From: Chitinimonas taiwanensis DSM 18899
Lineage (GTDB): Bacteria; Pseudomonadota; Gammaproteobacteria; Burkholderiales; Chitinimonadaceae
Length of the DNA: 64,000 nt
NCBI RefSeq assembly: GCF_900119825.1
Contig: NZ_FPKR01000017.1
Location: 1-64,000, forward strand
Direction of reading: 5' to 3'
Under the pieces are notes generated by a model. It ran no database searches. It was not told the origin of the DNA and saw only the letters and a list, made by a program, of their open reading frames with translations. This document shows, one piece after another, positions 18,277 through 25,917 of the stretch. Position numbers and translations under genes: made by a program. Every line of letters begins with the position of its first letter. Position 1 is the stretch's first letter.

Positions 18277-20169
18277 CTAGCCGCGCCGCCCGGCGCCAAT
18301 TGGGGTATCGACGGGCGCCGGGCTGGCGGGCTGCGGCGCCGCCTCGGCACCGGGCAGCTGCGGGGCGATCTGGATGCCGGGGCGCAGGCGCAGCGGCTCG
18401 CTGCCCATGCGGCTTTCGCTGCCGCTGTCGAACTGGGTGATATAGGGCGCCGGCACGGGCAGATTGCGCACGATGCGCGGCGTGACCAGCAGGATCACCT
18501 CGGTACGCTCAGCGCTATTGCGCCGGCTGCCGAACAGGCGGTCGAGTATCGGCAATTCACCCAGGCCGGGCAGCGCATTGCGCTGGTCCTGCTCGGTCTG
18601 GCTGATCAAGCCGGCCAGCATCTGGGTCTCGCCATCGCGCAGGGTCAGCGTGGTCTCGGCATGCCGGCTGCCGACCTTGTAGGCAACCAGGCCAGTCTTG
18701 GTCTGGATCTGGTCGACGATATTCGACACCTCGAGGCTGAGCTTGACCGCCACCTCCTCGTCCGGATTCACATTCGGCTCCACATTCAGCGACAGGCCCA
18801 CATCGAGCAGCGAGATCGACTCACTAACCACCCCATTCGCATTCACCGTGGTGACGATGGGCACCCGGTCGCCGATATGGATCTTGGCCTTCTCGCGGTT
18901 GCGCACGCGGATCTGCGGATTGGCCAGCACCTGGGTATTGCCCTTGCGGTGCAGCAGGTTCAGCACCGCGGTCGGGCTGCCAAAGCCAAACTGGACATTA
19001 TTCTTGTTGAGGTTTTCCAGCTCGGACAGCTTGATCACGCCGGGTGTGCCGTCGCCCGTGCCGGGGCGCGAATAGGGCAAGGAACCGGTCACCGACACGC
19101 CCACGCTGTCCGGATAGCGTATGCCCAGGTCGAGCAGATCGTTGCGGTTCACCTCCAGCACTTCCAGCGCCAGCACCACCTCGGACTGCGGCAGGTCCTG
19201 GGCGCTGACCAGGCGTTCGGCCACCTCTATCACCTCGGGCGTGTCGCGCATGATCAGCAGGCTGAGCCGCTCGTCGATATAGGCGTCACGCGTCTTCACC
19301 ATCTGCTTGAGCATGGCCAGCACCTGCTTGGGGTCGGCATTGGCCAGGTAGAACACCCGCATCACCAGGTCCTGGTAGTCGCGGTCCTTCTCCACCCGCT
19401 TCGGATAGATCAACAGGCTGTTCTCGGACAGCACCTTGCGTTCCAGCTGGTTGGTGGTGAGGATCAGGTTCAGCACATCCTCCACCGTGCCGTCCTGCAC
19501 ATACAGCGTGGTGCGCAGCCCCTGAGGCACATCGCGGTCGAACACGAAGTTGATCTTGCCGATGCGCGAGATCAGGTCGAACACGCTGGCAATCGGCTGG
19601 TCACGAAACTGCAGCGAGATCGGCGCCTTGAGCGCCTTCGCCAGGCGCGGGCGCAGGCTGGCTTCGCGTGCCTTGCGGTTCTCCAGCTCGTCGCGCAGGC
19701 GCAGCGCCTGGGCCTGGCGCGGCTGCTCGGCCAGCACCTGGCGCACGATGCCGAGCGCCTCCTCCGGCTTGCTCACTTTCTGCTGATAGGCATAGGCGAG
19801 CATGGCATCGATGCGCCGTGCGTTTTCCAGCAGCTTGAGGCCGGCCAGCGCACGCTGATTATTCGCCTCCCACAGCAGCATGGCCTGAAAACCCGCCGTG
19901 GCCCCCACATAGTCACCACGTTGGCGCGCCGCCTCGGCATCGCGGTACAGCTCGGCCAGGCGCAGATCGAGCTGGCGACGCGCGGCGGCCTTCAGCGCCA
20001 CATTGCCCGGGTCCTGCTGGCTCTGTTCCTGCAGATGACGCAGGCCGGCATCCACCTCGCCGCGCGCAATCATCGCCTCGCCCTCGCGCAGCGCGCGCTG
20101 GCTGGCGCAGCCCAGCAGGGCCAGGCTGGCGGCCAGGGCAATCAGGACTTGCGGTTTCTGCCAGAACAC
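18277..20169 (-). CDS. secretin lipoprotein (GspD/PilQ/MshL superfamily) with N-terminal helical repeats
   Basis: The 630-residue outer-membrane channel subunit has a lipoprotein signal (LALLGC, Cys21), a helical TPR-like region (about 22-170), a short N-domain (ISLQFRDQPIASVFDLISRIGKINFVFD) and N1-type repeats (VMRVFYLANADPKQVLAML). The secretin domain (about 340-590) shows VLALEVLEVNRNDLLDLGI, TQVLANPQIRVRNREKAKIHIGDRVPI, RDGETQMLAGLI and TEVILLVTPRIV. The lipobox and helical N-terminus recall MshL/BfpB-like or Tad-independent secretins rather than GspD with GspC. GTG start at 20169 with AAGGAGC upstream. It follows the PilP-like gene by 9 bp. No separate pilotin is visible; self-lipidation may replace it. 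Confidence 0.9.
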   Translation of the reverse strand: MFWQKPQVLIALAASLALLGCASQRALREGEAMIARGEVDAGLRHLQEQSQQDPGNVALKAAARRQLDLRLAELYRDAEAARQRGDYVGATAGFQAMLLWEANNQRALAGLKLLENARRIDAMLAYAYQQKVSKPEEALGIVRQVLAEQPRQAQALRLRDELENRKAREASLRPRLAKALKAPISLQFRDQPIASVFDLISRIGKINFVFDRDVPQGLRTTLYVQDGTVEDVLNLILTTNQLERKVLSENSLLIYPKRVEKDRDYQDLVMRVFYLANADPKQVLAMLKQMVKTRDAYIDERLSLLIMRDTPEVIEVAERLVSAQDLPQSEVVLALEVLEVNRNDLLDLGIRYPDSVGVSVTGSLPYSRPGTGDGTPGVIKLSELENLNKNNVQFGFGSPTAVLNLLHRKGNTQVLANPQIRVRNREKAKIHIGDRVPIVTTVNANGVVSESISLLDVGLSLNVEPNVNPDEEVAVKLSLEVSNIVDQIQTKTGLVAYKVGSRHAETTLTLRDGETQMLAGLISQTEQDQRNALPGLGELPILDRLFGSRRNSAERTEVILLVTPRIVRNLPVPAPYITQFDSGSESRMGSEPLRLRPGIQIAPQLPGAEAAPQPASPAPVDTPIGAGRRG

Positions 20170-20178
20170 AAAAGCTCC

Positions 20179-20679
20179 TTACCAGGAAAGGGTTTGCCGC
20201 GTATTGAGCGGCAGATAGGTGAATACCAGCCGGCCCGGCTCGATGGCCTCCAGCCGGTAACGCTCGCCCAGCAGCCCGCCCGGATGCACATGGCCGAATA
20301 CCTGGCAGCGCTCGCACACCACCAGCTGCACGCCGCCCATGCCCAAGGCCAGATAGCGGCCGCTCGCGTCCTGCCAGACCATGTCCACGCTGAAGGGCAA
20401 GGGCGGCGCCACCGCGGCCGGCGGCGCGCTGGGCGGTGGGGGCGGCGGCAACCAGCTTTGGCTGGCAAACAGATCGACCTCGGCCGATGCATGGGCAGCG
20501 CTGGCCCGCTTGGCCGTGGGCGCAGACGATGGCTCGGGCAGCGGCGCGGCGGCGGCAAGGCTGGCATCTACGCGGCGCGGCCGCTCGCTCGGCGGCGCGG
20601 CGGCCGGCTCCTCCTCCAGAGCCAGGTAGAGGCTCAGGCCTACCGTGAGCAAAAGGGCGATGCGCAGCAAGGGGCTCAT
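20179..20679 (-). CDS. PilP/GspC-like inner-membrane lipo/platform protein
   Basis: The 166-residue protein has one N-terminal membrane helix (LLRIALLLTVGLSLYLAL), a long Ala/Pro-rich linker with a run of six prolines (WLPPPPPPS) and a small beta domain at about 105-166 (PFSVDMVWQDASGRYLAL, VCERCQVFGHVHPGGLLGERYRLEAIEP). The layout is that of PilP or a truncated GspC HR domain, which contacts the secretin N0 domain. It begins 2 bp beyond the upstream stop and lies just before the secretin gene, the expected place for PilP/MshK. The CxxC pair is unusual. Confidence 0.7.
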   Translation of the reverse strand: MSPLLRIALLLTVGLSLYLALEEEPAAAPPSERPRRVDASLAAAAPLPEPSSAPTAKRASAAHASAEVDLFASQSWLPPPPPPSAPPAAVAPPLPFSVDMVWQDASGRYLALGMGGVQLVVCERCQVFGHVHPGGLLGERYRLEAIEPGRLVFTYLPLNTRQTLSW

Positions 20680-20681
20680 GC

Positions 20682-21227
20682 TCAGGGCACCAGCAAAATA
20701 CTGAAGCGCACCAGCGCGGTCGGCGCCGCTGCCTCGATCTGTGCACGGCTCAGGTGCAGGCTTTCGATGCGTACGCCAGGTAAGGCGGCCAGCTCGGCCA
20801 GAAAGCGGCGCAGCGCGGGGTAAGGCTGTTGCAGGCTGAGCTGGCTGCTCACGCGCAGCAGCGCGCCATCGGCCTCGGCCACCTGCAGGAAGTCGCGCGG
20901 ACCATCCTGCGGTGCATAGCGTGCCGCCAGCTGTTCGATCTGCCCGAGCAGACCGGGCAGCGCCTGGCGGCTCAGCAGCGCGGGTGCTGCCTCCACCACG
21001 CGCTGCGCGCCCGGCTCGGCCAGCCGCGCCAGCTCGCGCTTGAGCGCGCGTTCGGCCTGCTGCAGGCGCTGCGCCTCGGCCGCCTGCGCCGCGTGCAGGG
21101 TCTGCAGGCGCGTGGCCTGCCAGCCCGCGGCAGCCAGCAAGACCAGCACAGCTACCAGGCCTGGCCAGCCGGCCAGGGCGACCAATTCGCCCAAGTAGAA
21201 GGCCAGGCGCGGCGGCAGACGGCTCAT
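20682..21227 (-). CDS. PilO/MshJ-like inner-membrane platform protein
   Basis: The 181-residue protein has one N-terminal membrane helix (LVALAGWPGLVAVLVLLAAA), a coiled coil (about 45-75, AAEAQRLQQAERALKRELARL) and a ferredoxin-like C-terminal part (LRVSSQLSLQQPYPALRRFLAELAAL, VRIESLHLSR). This is the PilO plan, which pairs with PilN. Its ATG overlaps the upstream stop (ATGA). Assignment rests on layout and gene order. Confidence 0.75.
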   Translation of the reverse strand: MSRLPPRLAFYLGELVALAGWPGLVAVLVLLAAAGWQATRLQTLHAAQAAEAQRLQQAERALKRELARLAEPGAQRVVEAAPALLSRQALPGLLGQIEQLAARYAPQDGPRDFLQVAEADGALLRVSSQLSLQQPYPALRRFLAELAALPGVRIESLHLSRAQIEAAAPTALVRFSILLVP

Positions 21228-21769
21228 GGCGCGGCCTCCCAGCGCATCTCCAGCGTGGCCTGAATCGGCTTCGGGCTGACGCTCGCATCCTGCTTGGATG
21301 CATAGCTGAGCAGCTTGGGCTGCACGAAGCGCGCATCGCTAGCCAGCGCGGCCAGCAGCGCCAGCACATCATCGAGGCTGCGCGCCTCCAGGCTCAGTGC
21401 GAGCTGATTGCCTTCCAGACTCAGGTCGAGCTTGAGCAGCGCAAGGCGCGGCTGCCAATGGCTTTCCAGCGCGGCCAACACCGGGCTCAGCGCCAGCGCC
21501 TGCTTGGCCTGGGCGGCCAGCAGGCGTGGATCGCGCGGCGCGGGCTGGGCGGCGGCCTGCTGGCGCGCCAGGCGCTGCTGTAGTGCGGCCAGGCGTGCCG
21601 CCTCGGTCTGCAAGGCCCTGCCCTGCTCGGCCGCCAGCTGCCAACGCGCGATCTGATCGAGCAGCACGGCAGCCGCCAGCGCGCACAGCAGCAGGCCCAG
21701 CCAGGGGCTGCGCCGGCCAGTGGCCTGAAAATCCAGCCGGCTGAGCGGCAGACGACGTCGGCTCAGCAT
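21224..21769 (-). CDS. PilN-like inner-membrane platform protein
   Basis: The 181-residue protein has a short cytoplasmic N-terminus with LSRLDFQATGR (PilN proteins usually carry an N-terminal motif that docks on PilM), a membrane helix (WLGLLLCALAAAVLL), a coiled coil (LQTEAARLAALQQRLARQQ) and a periplasmic domain (LALLKLDLSLEGNQLALSLEA). The start overlaps the end of the PilM-like gene by 7 bp. Confidence 0.75.
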   Translation of the reverse strand: MLSRRRLPLSRLDFQATGRRSPWLGLLLCALAAAVLLDQIARWQLAAEQGRALQTEAARLAALQQRLARQQAAAQPAPRDPRLLAAQAKQALALSPVLAALESHWQPRLALLKLDLSLEGNQLALSLEARSLDDVLALLAALASDARFVQPKLLSYASKQDASVSPKPIQATLEMRWEAAP

Positions 21770-22530
21770 AGGGGCTCCCGCTCGGCCAGCCGCGGCTGGC
21801 TATCGCCCAGATAGTGCAGCTGTCCCTGCGGCAGCACGCTGTGGCGCAATTCGGCCGGGCCGAGCAGATAGACCTGCTGCGGCACAGCCAGGCCCAGCAG
21901 GCTGGCTGCCTGCTGCAGCAAGCCGGCAAGATCGGCGCTGCGATTGAGCACCAGCACGCCGGCCCAGCGTGCCTCAGCAAAGAAGGCCAGGGTCAGCAAG
22001 CCGTCTTCGGCCAGCAGCAGCGCTAAGTCGGTCTGCGGCCAGTGAGCGCGGTAGTGCAGCAATACCCGGCTCAAACTGGGTTCAATGCGCCCCACCCGCC
22101 GCCCGCTGCGCGCCACGGTGCCGAGCAGCTCGGCGTGCAGCGCCTCATCCATCGCGCAAGCGAGGCGCGGCTGGCCATAACCGGCCGGCATCACACGCAG
22201 GCGCCAGCCCTCGGTGGGCAGGCCGAACTGGCTGCGCAGCATGGCGCGCGCGTACTGCTCCCACTCCTGCGCGCGGCTCAGCCCATCCTGCCAGGGCAGT
22301 ACGCCATACCGCACCCAGGGGCTGCCCAGCTGCAGGTGGACGCGTGGCTTGAACAGCGCGCGGTTTGGCTGGCCCAGCAAGCTGGCCAGGCCAGCGGCCG
22401 GGCCGATGCCCCCGCCCAAGCGCTGCTCAGCGCTAGCGCGCAGGCGTTGCGGCGCCCAGCGGCGTGTCTCAGCCAGCAGCAGGCGATCGCGCCCCAGCCA
22501 GACGCAGTGCTCAGTCCACGAAAGTGACAC
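21763..22530 (-). CDS. PilM/GspL/MshI-like cytoplasmic platform protein
   Basis: The 255-residue protein lacks membrane helices. VQ-like features include VSLSWTEHCVWLGRDRLLLA at the start, a central GRRVGRIEPSLSRVLLHYRAHWPQ segment typical of the actin-like fold of PilM/GspL where the subdomain changes, and WAGVLVLNRSADLAGLLQQAASLLGL. The nucleotide-binding motifs are weak, so ATP binding is uncertain. The GTG at 22530 is chosen because AGGAAG lies six bases upstream; it overlaps the GspE-like gene by 20 bp. PilM links PilN to the ATPase in type IV pili. Confidence 0.65.
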   Translation of the reverse strand: MSLSWTEHCVWLGRDRLLLAETRRWAPQRLRASAEQRLGGGIGPAAGLASLLGQPNRALFKPRVHLQLGSPWVRYGVLPWQDGLSRAQEWEQYARAMLRSQFGLPTEGWRLRVMPAGYGQPRLACAMDEALHAELLGTVARSGRRVGRIEPSLSRVLLHYRAHWPQTDLALLLAEDGLLTLAFFAEARWAGVLVLNRSADLAGLLQQAASLLGLAVPQQVYLLGPAELRHSVLPQGQLHYLGDSQPRLAEREPLC

Positions 22531-24169
22531 GATTGACTTCCTGTAAGCTGGTCTGGCCGCGCGCCACCTGGGCCAGGGCCACCTGGCGCAGCGAGACAAA
22601 ACCGCTGGCCTCGGCCAGCGCCTTCAGTTCCACCGCCGGCGCGTGGGCGACAATCGCGCGCTTGAGCGCATCGTTCAGGCGCAGCACTTCGGCAATCGCC
22701 TGCCGGCCGGCATAGCCGGTGTGGCGGCAGGCCGGGCAACCGCGCGCAGCCCGGAAGCGGTAATGCGCGACCTCGGCCGGCACGAGGCCCGAGCGCTGCA
22801 GGAGTTCGTCATCTGCTTGTTCAGGCGCGGCGCACTGCGTGCACAGCTGGCGCAACAGGCGCTGCGCGACCACGCCGTTCAGCGCGTCCACAAAGCTGCT
22901 GGCCTGCACGCCCATATGCATGAAGCGGTCGATGACCGAGAACACCCCGTTCGCATGCACGGAAGACAGCACCAGATGGCCGGTCAGCGCGGCCTGTACA
23001 GCGATCTGGGCGGTTTCCGGGTCGCGTATCTCGCCCACCAGGATGGTGTCCGGGTCGTGGCGCAGAATCGAACGCAGACCGCGCGCGAAGCTCAGTCCCT
23101 TGCGCTCATTGACCGGGATTTGCAGGATGCCGGGCAGCTGGTATTCAACCGGGTCCTCGATGGTGATGATCTTTTCCTCGCCGCTATTCACTTCCGACAA
23201 GGTGGCGTACAGCGTGGTGGACTTGCCCGAGCCAGTCGGCCCGGTCACCAGCAGCATGCCGTAGGGTTCGCGCGCCAGCTGGCGGATAGCCAGGCGTGCG
23301 CGCTCATCCAGCCCCAGCGCATCGAGGCTCAGCTGCTGCCAGGCCTCATCGGCACCGCGCTGGTCGAGGATGCGCAGCACCGCGTCCTCACCATGGATGG
23401 ACGGCATGATGGACACGCGGAAATCCACATCGCGGCCGCGCATCTGCACGCCAAAGCGGCCATCCTGCGGCACGCGTTTCTCGGCGATATCCAGCTCGGC
23501 CAGCACCTTCAGGCGTGACAGCACCTGCTCGGCCACCGGCACGCCAGCCACACTGGCCATGGCCAGCAGCACGCCATCGATGCGGTACTTGATGGCAAGA
23601 CCCGCCGGGGTGGATTCGAAATGGATATCGCTGGCGCGCGATTTGAGCGCGTCGTACAGGGTGGAATTGACCAGGCGCACCACCGGGCTGCTGTCCTGGG
23701 CAATACTGGCCAGCGAAATCTCGGTCAGCTCGGATAGCGGCTGCACACCGGCCTCATCGAGGCTCAGGTCGTCGATCGCGCGGTGGCTGGCCTCGCAAGC
23801 CTGCGCCCAGGCCTCGAAATCGGTCGGGTGGACGAAGACACAGTCAAAATCCAGCGCCAGCCTATGCTGGGCCCAGTTGCGTAGCGCGAGGCTGAACGGG
23901 TCGGCCAGCACCAGGGTCAAGCGCCCGGCCGGGTTGTCGAACAGCGCGCACTGGCGCGGGCTGGCTTCGTTGAAGGGCAGCAGGTCAAAGCGCGGTCGCC
24001 AGCTGGCCAGCGCGGCCGCATCCAGCGCGGCCAGGCCGGTGTAACCGGCCACTGCGGCGCAGTAACGGCCTTTATCCCAGCCGGCCTCGGCCAGCAGGCG
24101 GCGCGGCAGGGGCTCGCCCGGTGCCTGGCTGGCCAGTTGCTGGAGCTGGGCAAGCTTGAGTGCCGTCAT
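22511..24169 (-). CDS. gspE: GspE/PilB-family secretion ATPase
   Basis: The 552-residue hexameric ATPase powers pseudopilus assembly. It has an N-terminal N1E/MshEN-like region (about 1-150), DIHFESTPAGLAIKYRIDGVL (N2), Walker A GPTGSGKST with K316, the Asp box (EDPVEYQLPGILQIPVNERKGLSFARGLRSILRHDPD), Walker B LVGEIRDPETA, a His box (LTGHLVLSSVHAN) and the tetracysteine zinc site (CTQC...CPAC) of GspE/PilB. Its ATG overlaps the GspF stop (ATGA). Confidence 0.93.
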   Translation of the reverse strand: MTALKLAQLQQLASQAPGEPLPRRLLAEAGWDKGRYCAAVAGYTGLAALDAAALASWRPRFDLLPFNEASPRQCALFDNPAGRLTLVLADPFSLALRNWAQHRLALDFDCVFVHPTDFEAWAQACEASHRAIDDLSLDEAGVQPLSELTEISLASIAQDSSPVVRLVNSTLYDALKSRASDIHFESTPAGLAIKYRIDGVLLAMASVAGVPVAEQVLSRLKVLAELDIAEKRVPQDGRFGVQMRGRDVDFRVSIMPSIHGEDAVLRILDQRGADEAWQQLSLDALGLDERARLAIRQLAREPYGMLLVTGPTGSGKSTTLYATLSEVNSGEEKIITIEDPVEYQLPGILQIPVNERKGLSFARGLRSILRHDPDTILVGEIRDPETAQIAVQAALTGHLVLSSVHANGVFSVIDRFMHMGVQASSFVDALNGVVAQRLLRQLCTQCAAPEQADDELLQRSGLVPAEVAHYRFRAARGCPACRHTGYAGRQAIAEVLRLNDALKRAIVAHAPAVELKALAEASGFVSLRQVALAQVARGQTSLQEVNRVTFVD

Positions 24170-25338
24170 TGCACGCTCTCAGCCAGCTCGAAGATCGGCA
24201 TATACAAGAGGAAGACGATGCTGCCGATCAGGATGCCGATGCCCAGCATCAGCAGGGGTTCGAACAAGCGGGTGAACAGCTCGATGGCGCGGTCGAGTTC
24301 CTCGTCACAGAACTGGGCGGTGCGCTCGCACATAGTGGCCAGCTCGCCCGATTGCTCACCGACCCGCAGCAGGCGCTCCGCCACTGGCGTAGTCAAGCCA
24401 TGGCGCGCCAGCACCTGTGAAAGCGGCTGGCCGGCGCGGATATCGACCAGGGCGAGGTCAAGCGCGGAGGCCAGCCCCTGGGGCAGCAGCTGGCGTGTCA
24501 GGCCCAGGGCCGGCACCACGGCCAGGCCACCGGCCAGCAACAGGCCGAGCGTGCGGTAGAAGCGCGTCAGCGCAAACAGCTGGCGCAGCTGGGCCAGGCG
24601 CGGCAGCCGCCACAGCAGCTGCAGGGCCGCGGCGCGCATGGCAGCGCTGCGCAACAGCAGCACTGCCCCGAAGCCCGTACCCAAGAGCCCAAGCCATAGC
24701 CAGCCACCCTGCGCCTGCACAAGCTCGCCCCACCACAGCATCAGTTGGGCGGCGGCCGGCAGCTCACGCATGCTCTGGTAAATCTGACTGAAGCGCGGAA
24801 TCACATAGAAAAGCAGGAACAGCAGTACCAGGGCGCCGATGCTGATAATGACCGCCGGGTAGATCAGCGCGCTGAGCACCTTCTTGCGCACGGCCAGCAG
24901 GCGCGCTTCGTAATGGTGGTAGCGACGCACCGCATCGGCCAGATGGCCGGTCTGCTCGGCGGCAGCCACCGAGGCGGCAAACAGCGGCGGGAAGTGCGCA
25001 GGCTGCAGGGCCAGCGCTTTGGACAGTGGCAGGCCCTGGTAGAGGCTGTCGGCAATGCGGCCGAGCACGGCCTGGGTTTCGCCGGCGCGGCTCTTTTCGC
25101 GCAGGGTATCCACCGCCTCGGTCAGCGACAGGCCAGCATCCAGCAGGGCCACCAATTCCTGGGCAAACAGGCCGAGCGAAAAATCGCCACGGCTCAGCTG
25201 CCAGCCACCCACGGCGCGCAGGGCCAGCAGCTGCTGACCGCTGCCGGCCAGCTGCTCGCGCACTTGCTGCTCGCTGGCCGCTTCCAGCTCCAGCAGCGCA
25301 ACCTGCCCGTGGGCCAGGACCTTGGCTTTGAAACGCAT
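24166..25338 (-). CDS. gspF: GspF/PilC-family inner-membrane platform protein
   Basis: The 390-residue polytopic protein has two T2SSF domains (about 55-180 and 260-385): FAQELVALLDAGLSLTEAVDTL, FPPLFAASVAAAEQTGHLADAV, and the second FYRTLGLLLAGGLAVVPALGL, VAERLLRVGEQSGELATM. Three membrane helices are visible (about 160-185, 208-230, 360-382). It anchors the pseudopilus assembly ATPase. It starts 6 bp after the GspG stop and overlaps GspE by 4 bp. Confidence 0.93.
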   Translation of the reverse strand: MRFKAKVLAHGQVALLELEAASEQQVREQLAGSGQQLLALRAVGGWQLSRGDFSLGLFAQELVALLDAGLSLTEAVDTLREKSRAGETQAVLGRIADSLYQGLPLSKALALQPAHFPPLFAASVAAAEQTGHLADAVRRYHHYEARLLAVRKKVLSALIYPAVIISIGALVLLFLLFYVIPRFSQIYQSMRELPAAAQLMLWWGELVQAQGGWLWLGLLGTGFGAVLLLRSAAMRAAALQLLWRLPRLAQLRQLFALTRFYRTLGLLLAGGLAVVPALGLTRQLLPQGLASALDLALVDIRAGQPLSQVLARHGLTTPVAERLLRVGEQSGELATMCERTAQFCDEELDRAIELFTRLFEPLLMLGIGILIGSIVFLLYMPIFELAESVQ

Positions 25339-25344
25339 GAGGGT

Positions 25345-25773
25345 TTAGGGCAGCCAGTAATTGATATCGGCGTCTTCGCCGCTGCCGCCGGGGCGCCCAT
25401 CCAGGCCCAGGCTGAGCAGATCGAACTCGCGCCGCTCGCCCGGCGTCTTGTACACATAGGGCCGCTCCCAGGGGTCGAGCGGCAGGTCCTTGGCCAGATA
25501 AGGGCCCTGCCAGCGCGCCGCCTCGGCGGGCTTTTCCTGCAGGGCCAATAGCCCTTGTTCATTGCTGGGCAGGCGGCCGGTATCGAGCCGGTATTGATCG
25601 AGCGCATCGGCAATCAGCTTGAGCTGGCCACGCGCGGTCTGCGCCTTGGCGCGGCTCACCTTGTCGAACAGGCGCGGGCCGACGAAACCGGCCAGCAGCG
25701 CGATGATCAACAGCACAACCAAGAGTTCCAGCAGGGTGAAGCCTGCGGAACGGAAACGGAGATGCTCGGGCAT
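25345..25773 (-). CDS. gspG: GspG-type major pseudopilin
   Basis: The 142-residue product has a prepilin leader (MPEHLRFRSAG) cleaved before FTLLELLVVLLIIALLAGFV with Glu5, then RAKAQTARGQLKLIADALDQYRLDTGRLP, LPLDPWERPYVY and the calcium-site-like loop GLDGRPGGSGEDADI near the C-terminus, all hallmarks of GspG. It is the first gene of the eleven-gene operon ending at 16918, and 145 bp downstream of chitinase 2 with a terminator between. Confidence 0.93.
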   Translation of the reverse strand: MPEHLRFRSAGFTLLELLVVLLIIALLAGFVGPRLFDKVSRAKAQTARGQLKLIADALDQYRLDTGRLPSNEQGLLALQEKPAEAARWQGPYLAKDLPLDPWERPYVYKTPGERREFDLLSLGLDGRPGGSGEDADINYWLP

Positions 25774-25812
25774 CGGTGTCTCTCACATACAGGGGCACAG
25801 GCCCCGTGCCAG

Positions 25813-25844
25813 GAAAAAGACCTCCCCCGGGCACGAGGGAGGTT
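25813..25844 (-). terminator. terminator between chitinase 2 and the secretion operon
   Basis: On the minus strand ACCTCCC pairs with GGGAGGT over a 10-base loop and is followed by CTTTTTCC. It separates chitinase 2 from the GspG-led operon, though read-through is possible. Confidence 0.7.
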
Positions 25845-25917
25845 TCAACCACAAGACGATGGACACAACTGGTCGGCACGACCCGCCCAAGCCAGCGCGG
25901 GCCGTACCGAACCAGGC

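Noticed and set aside
18064-20823. Long open frame (919 codons) on the plus strand
   Set aside because: It lies wholly antisense to the secretin and PilP-like genes, has low-complexity His/Gln/Arg-rich composition and no recognisable domain; an effect of GC-rich codon bias.
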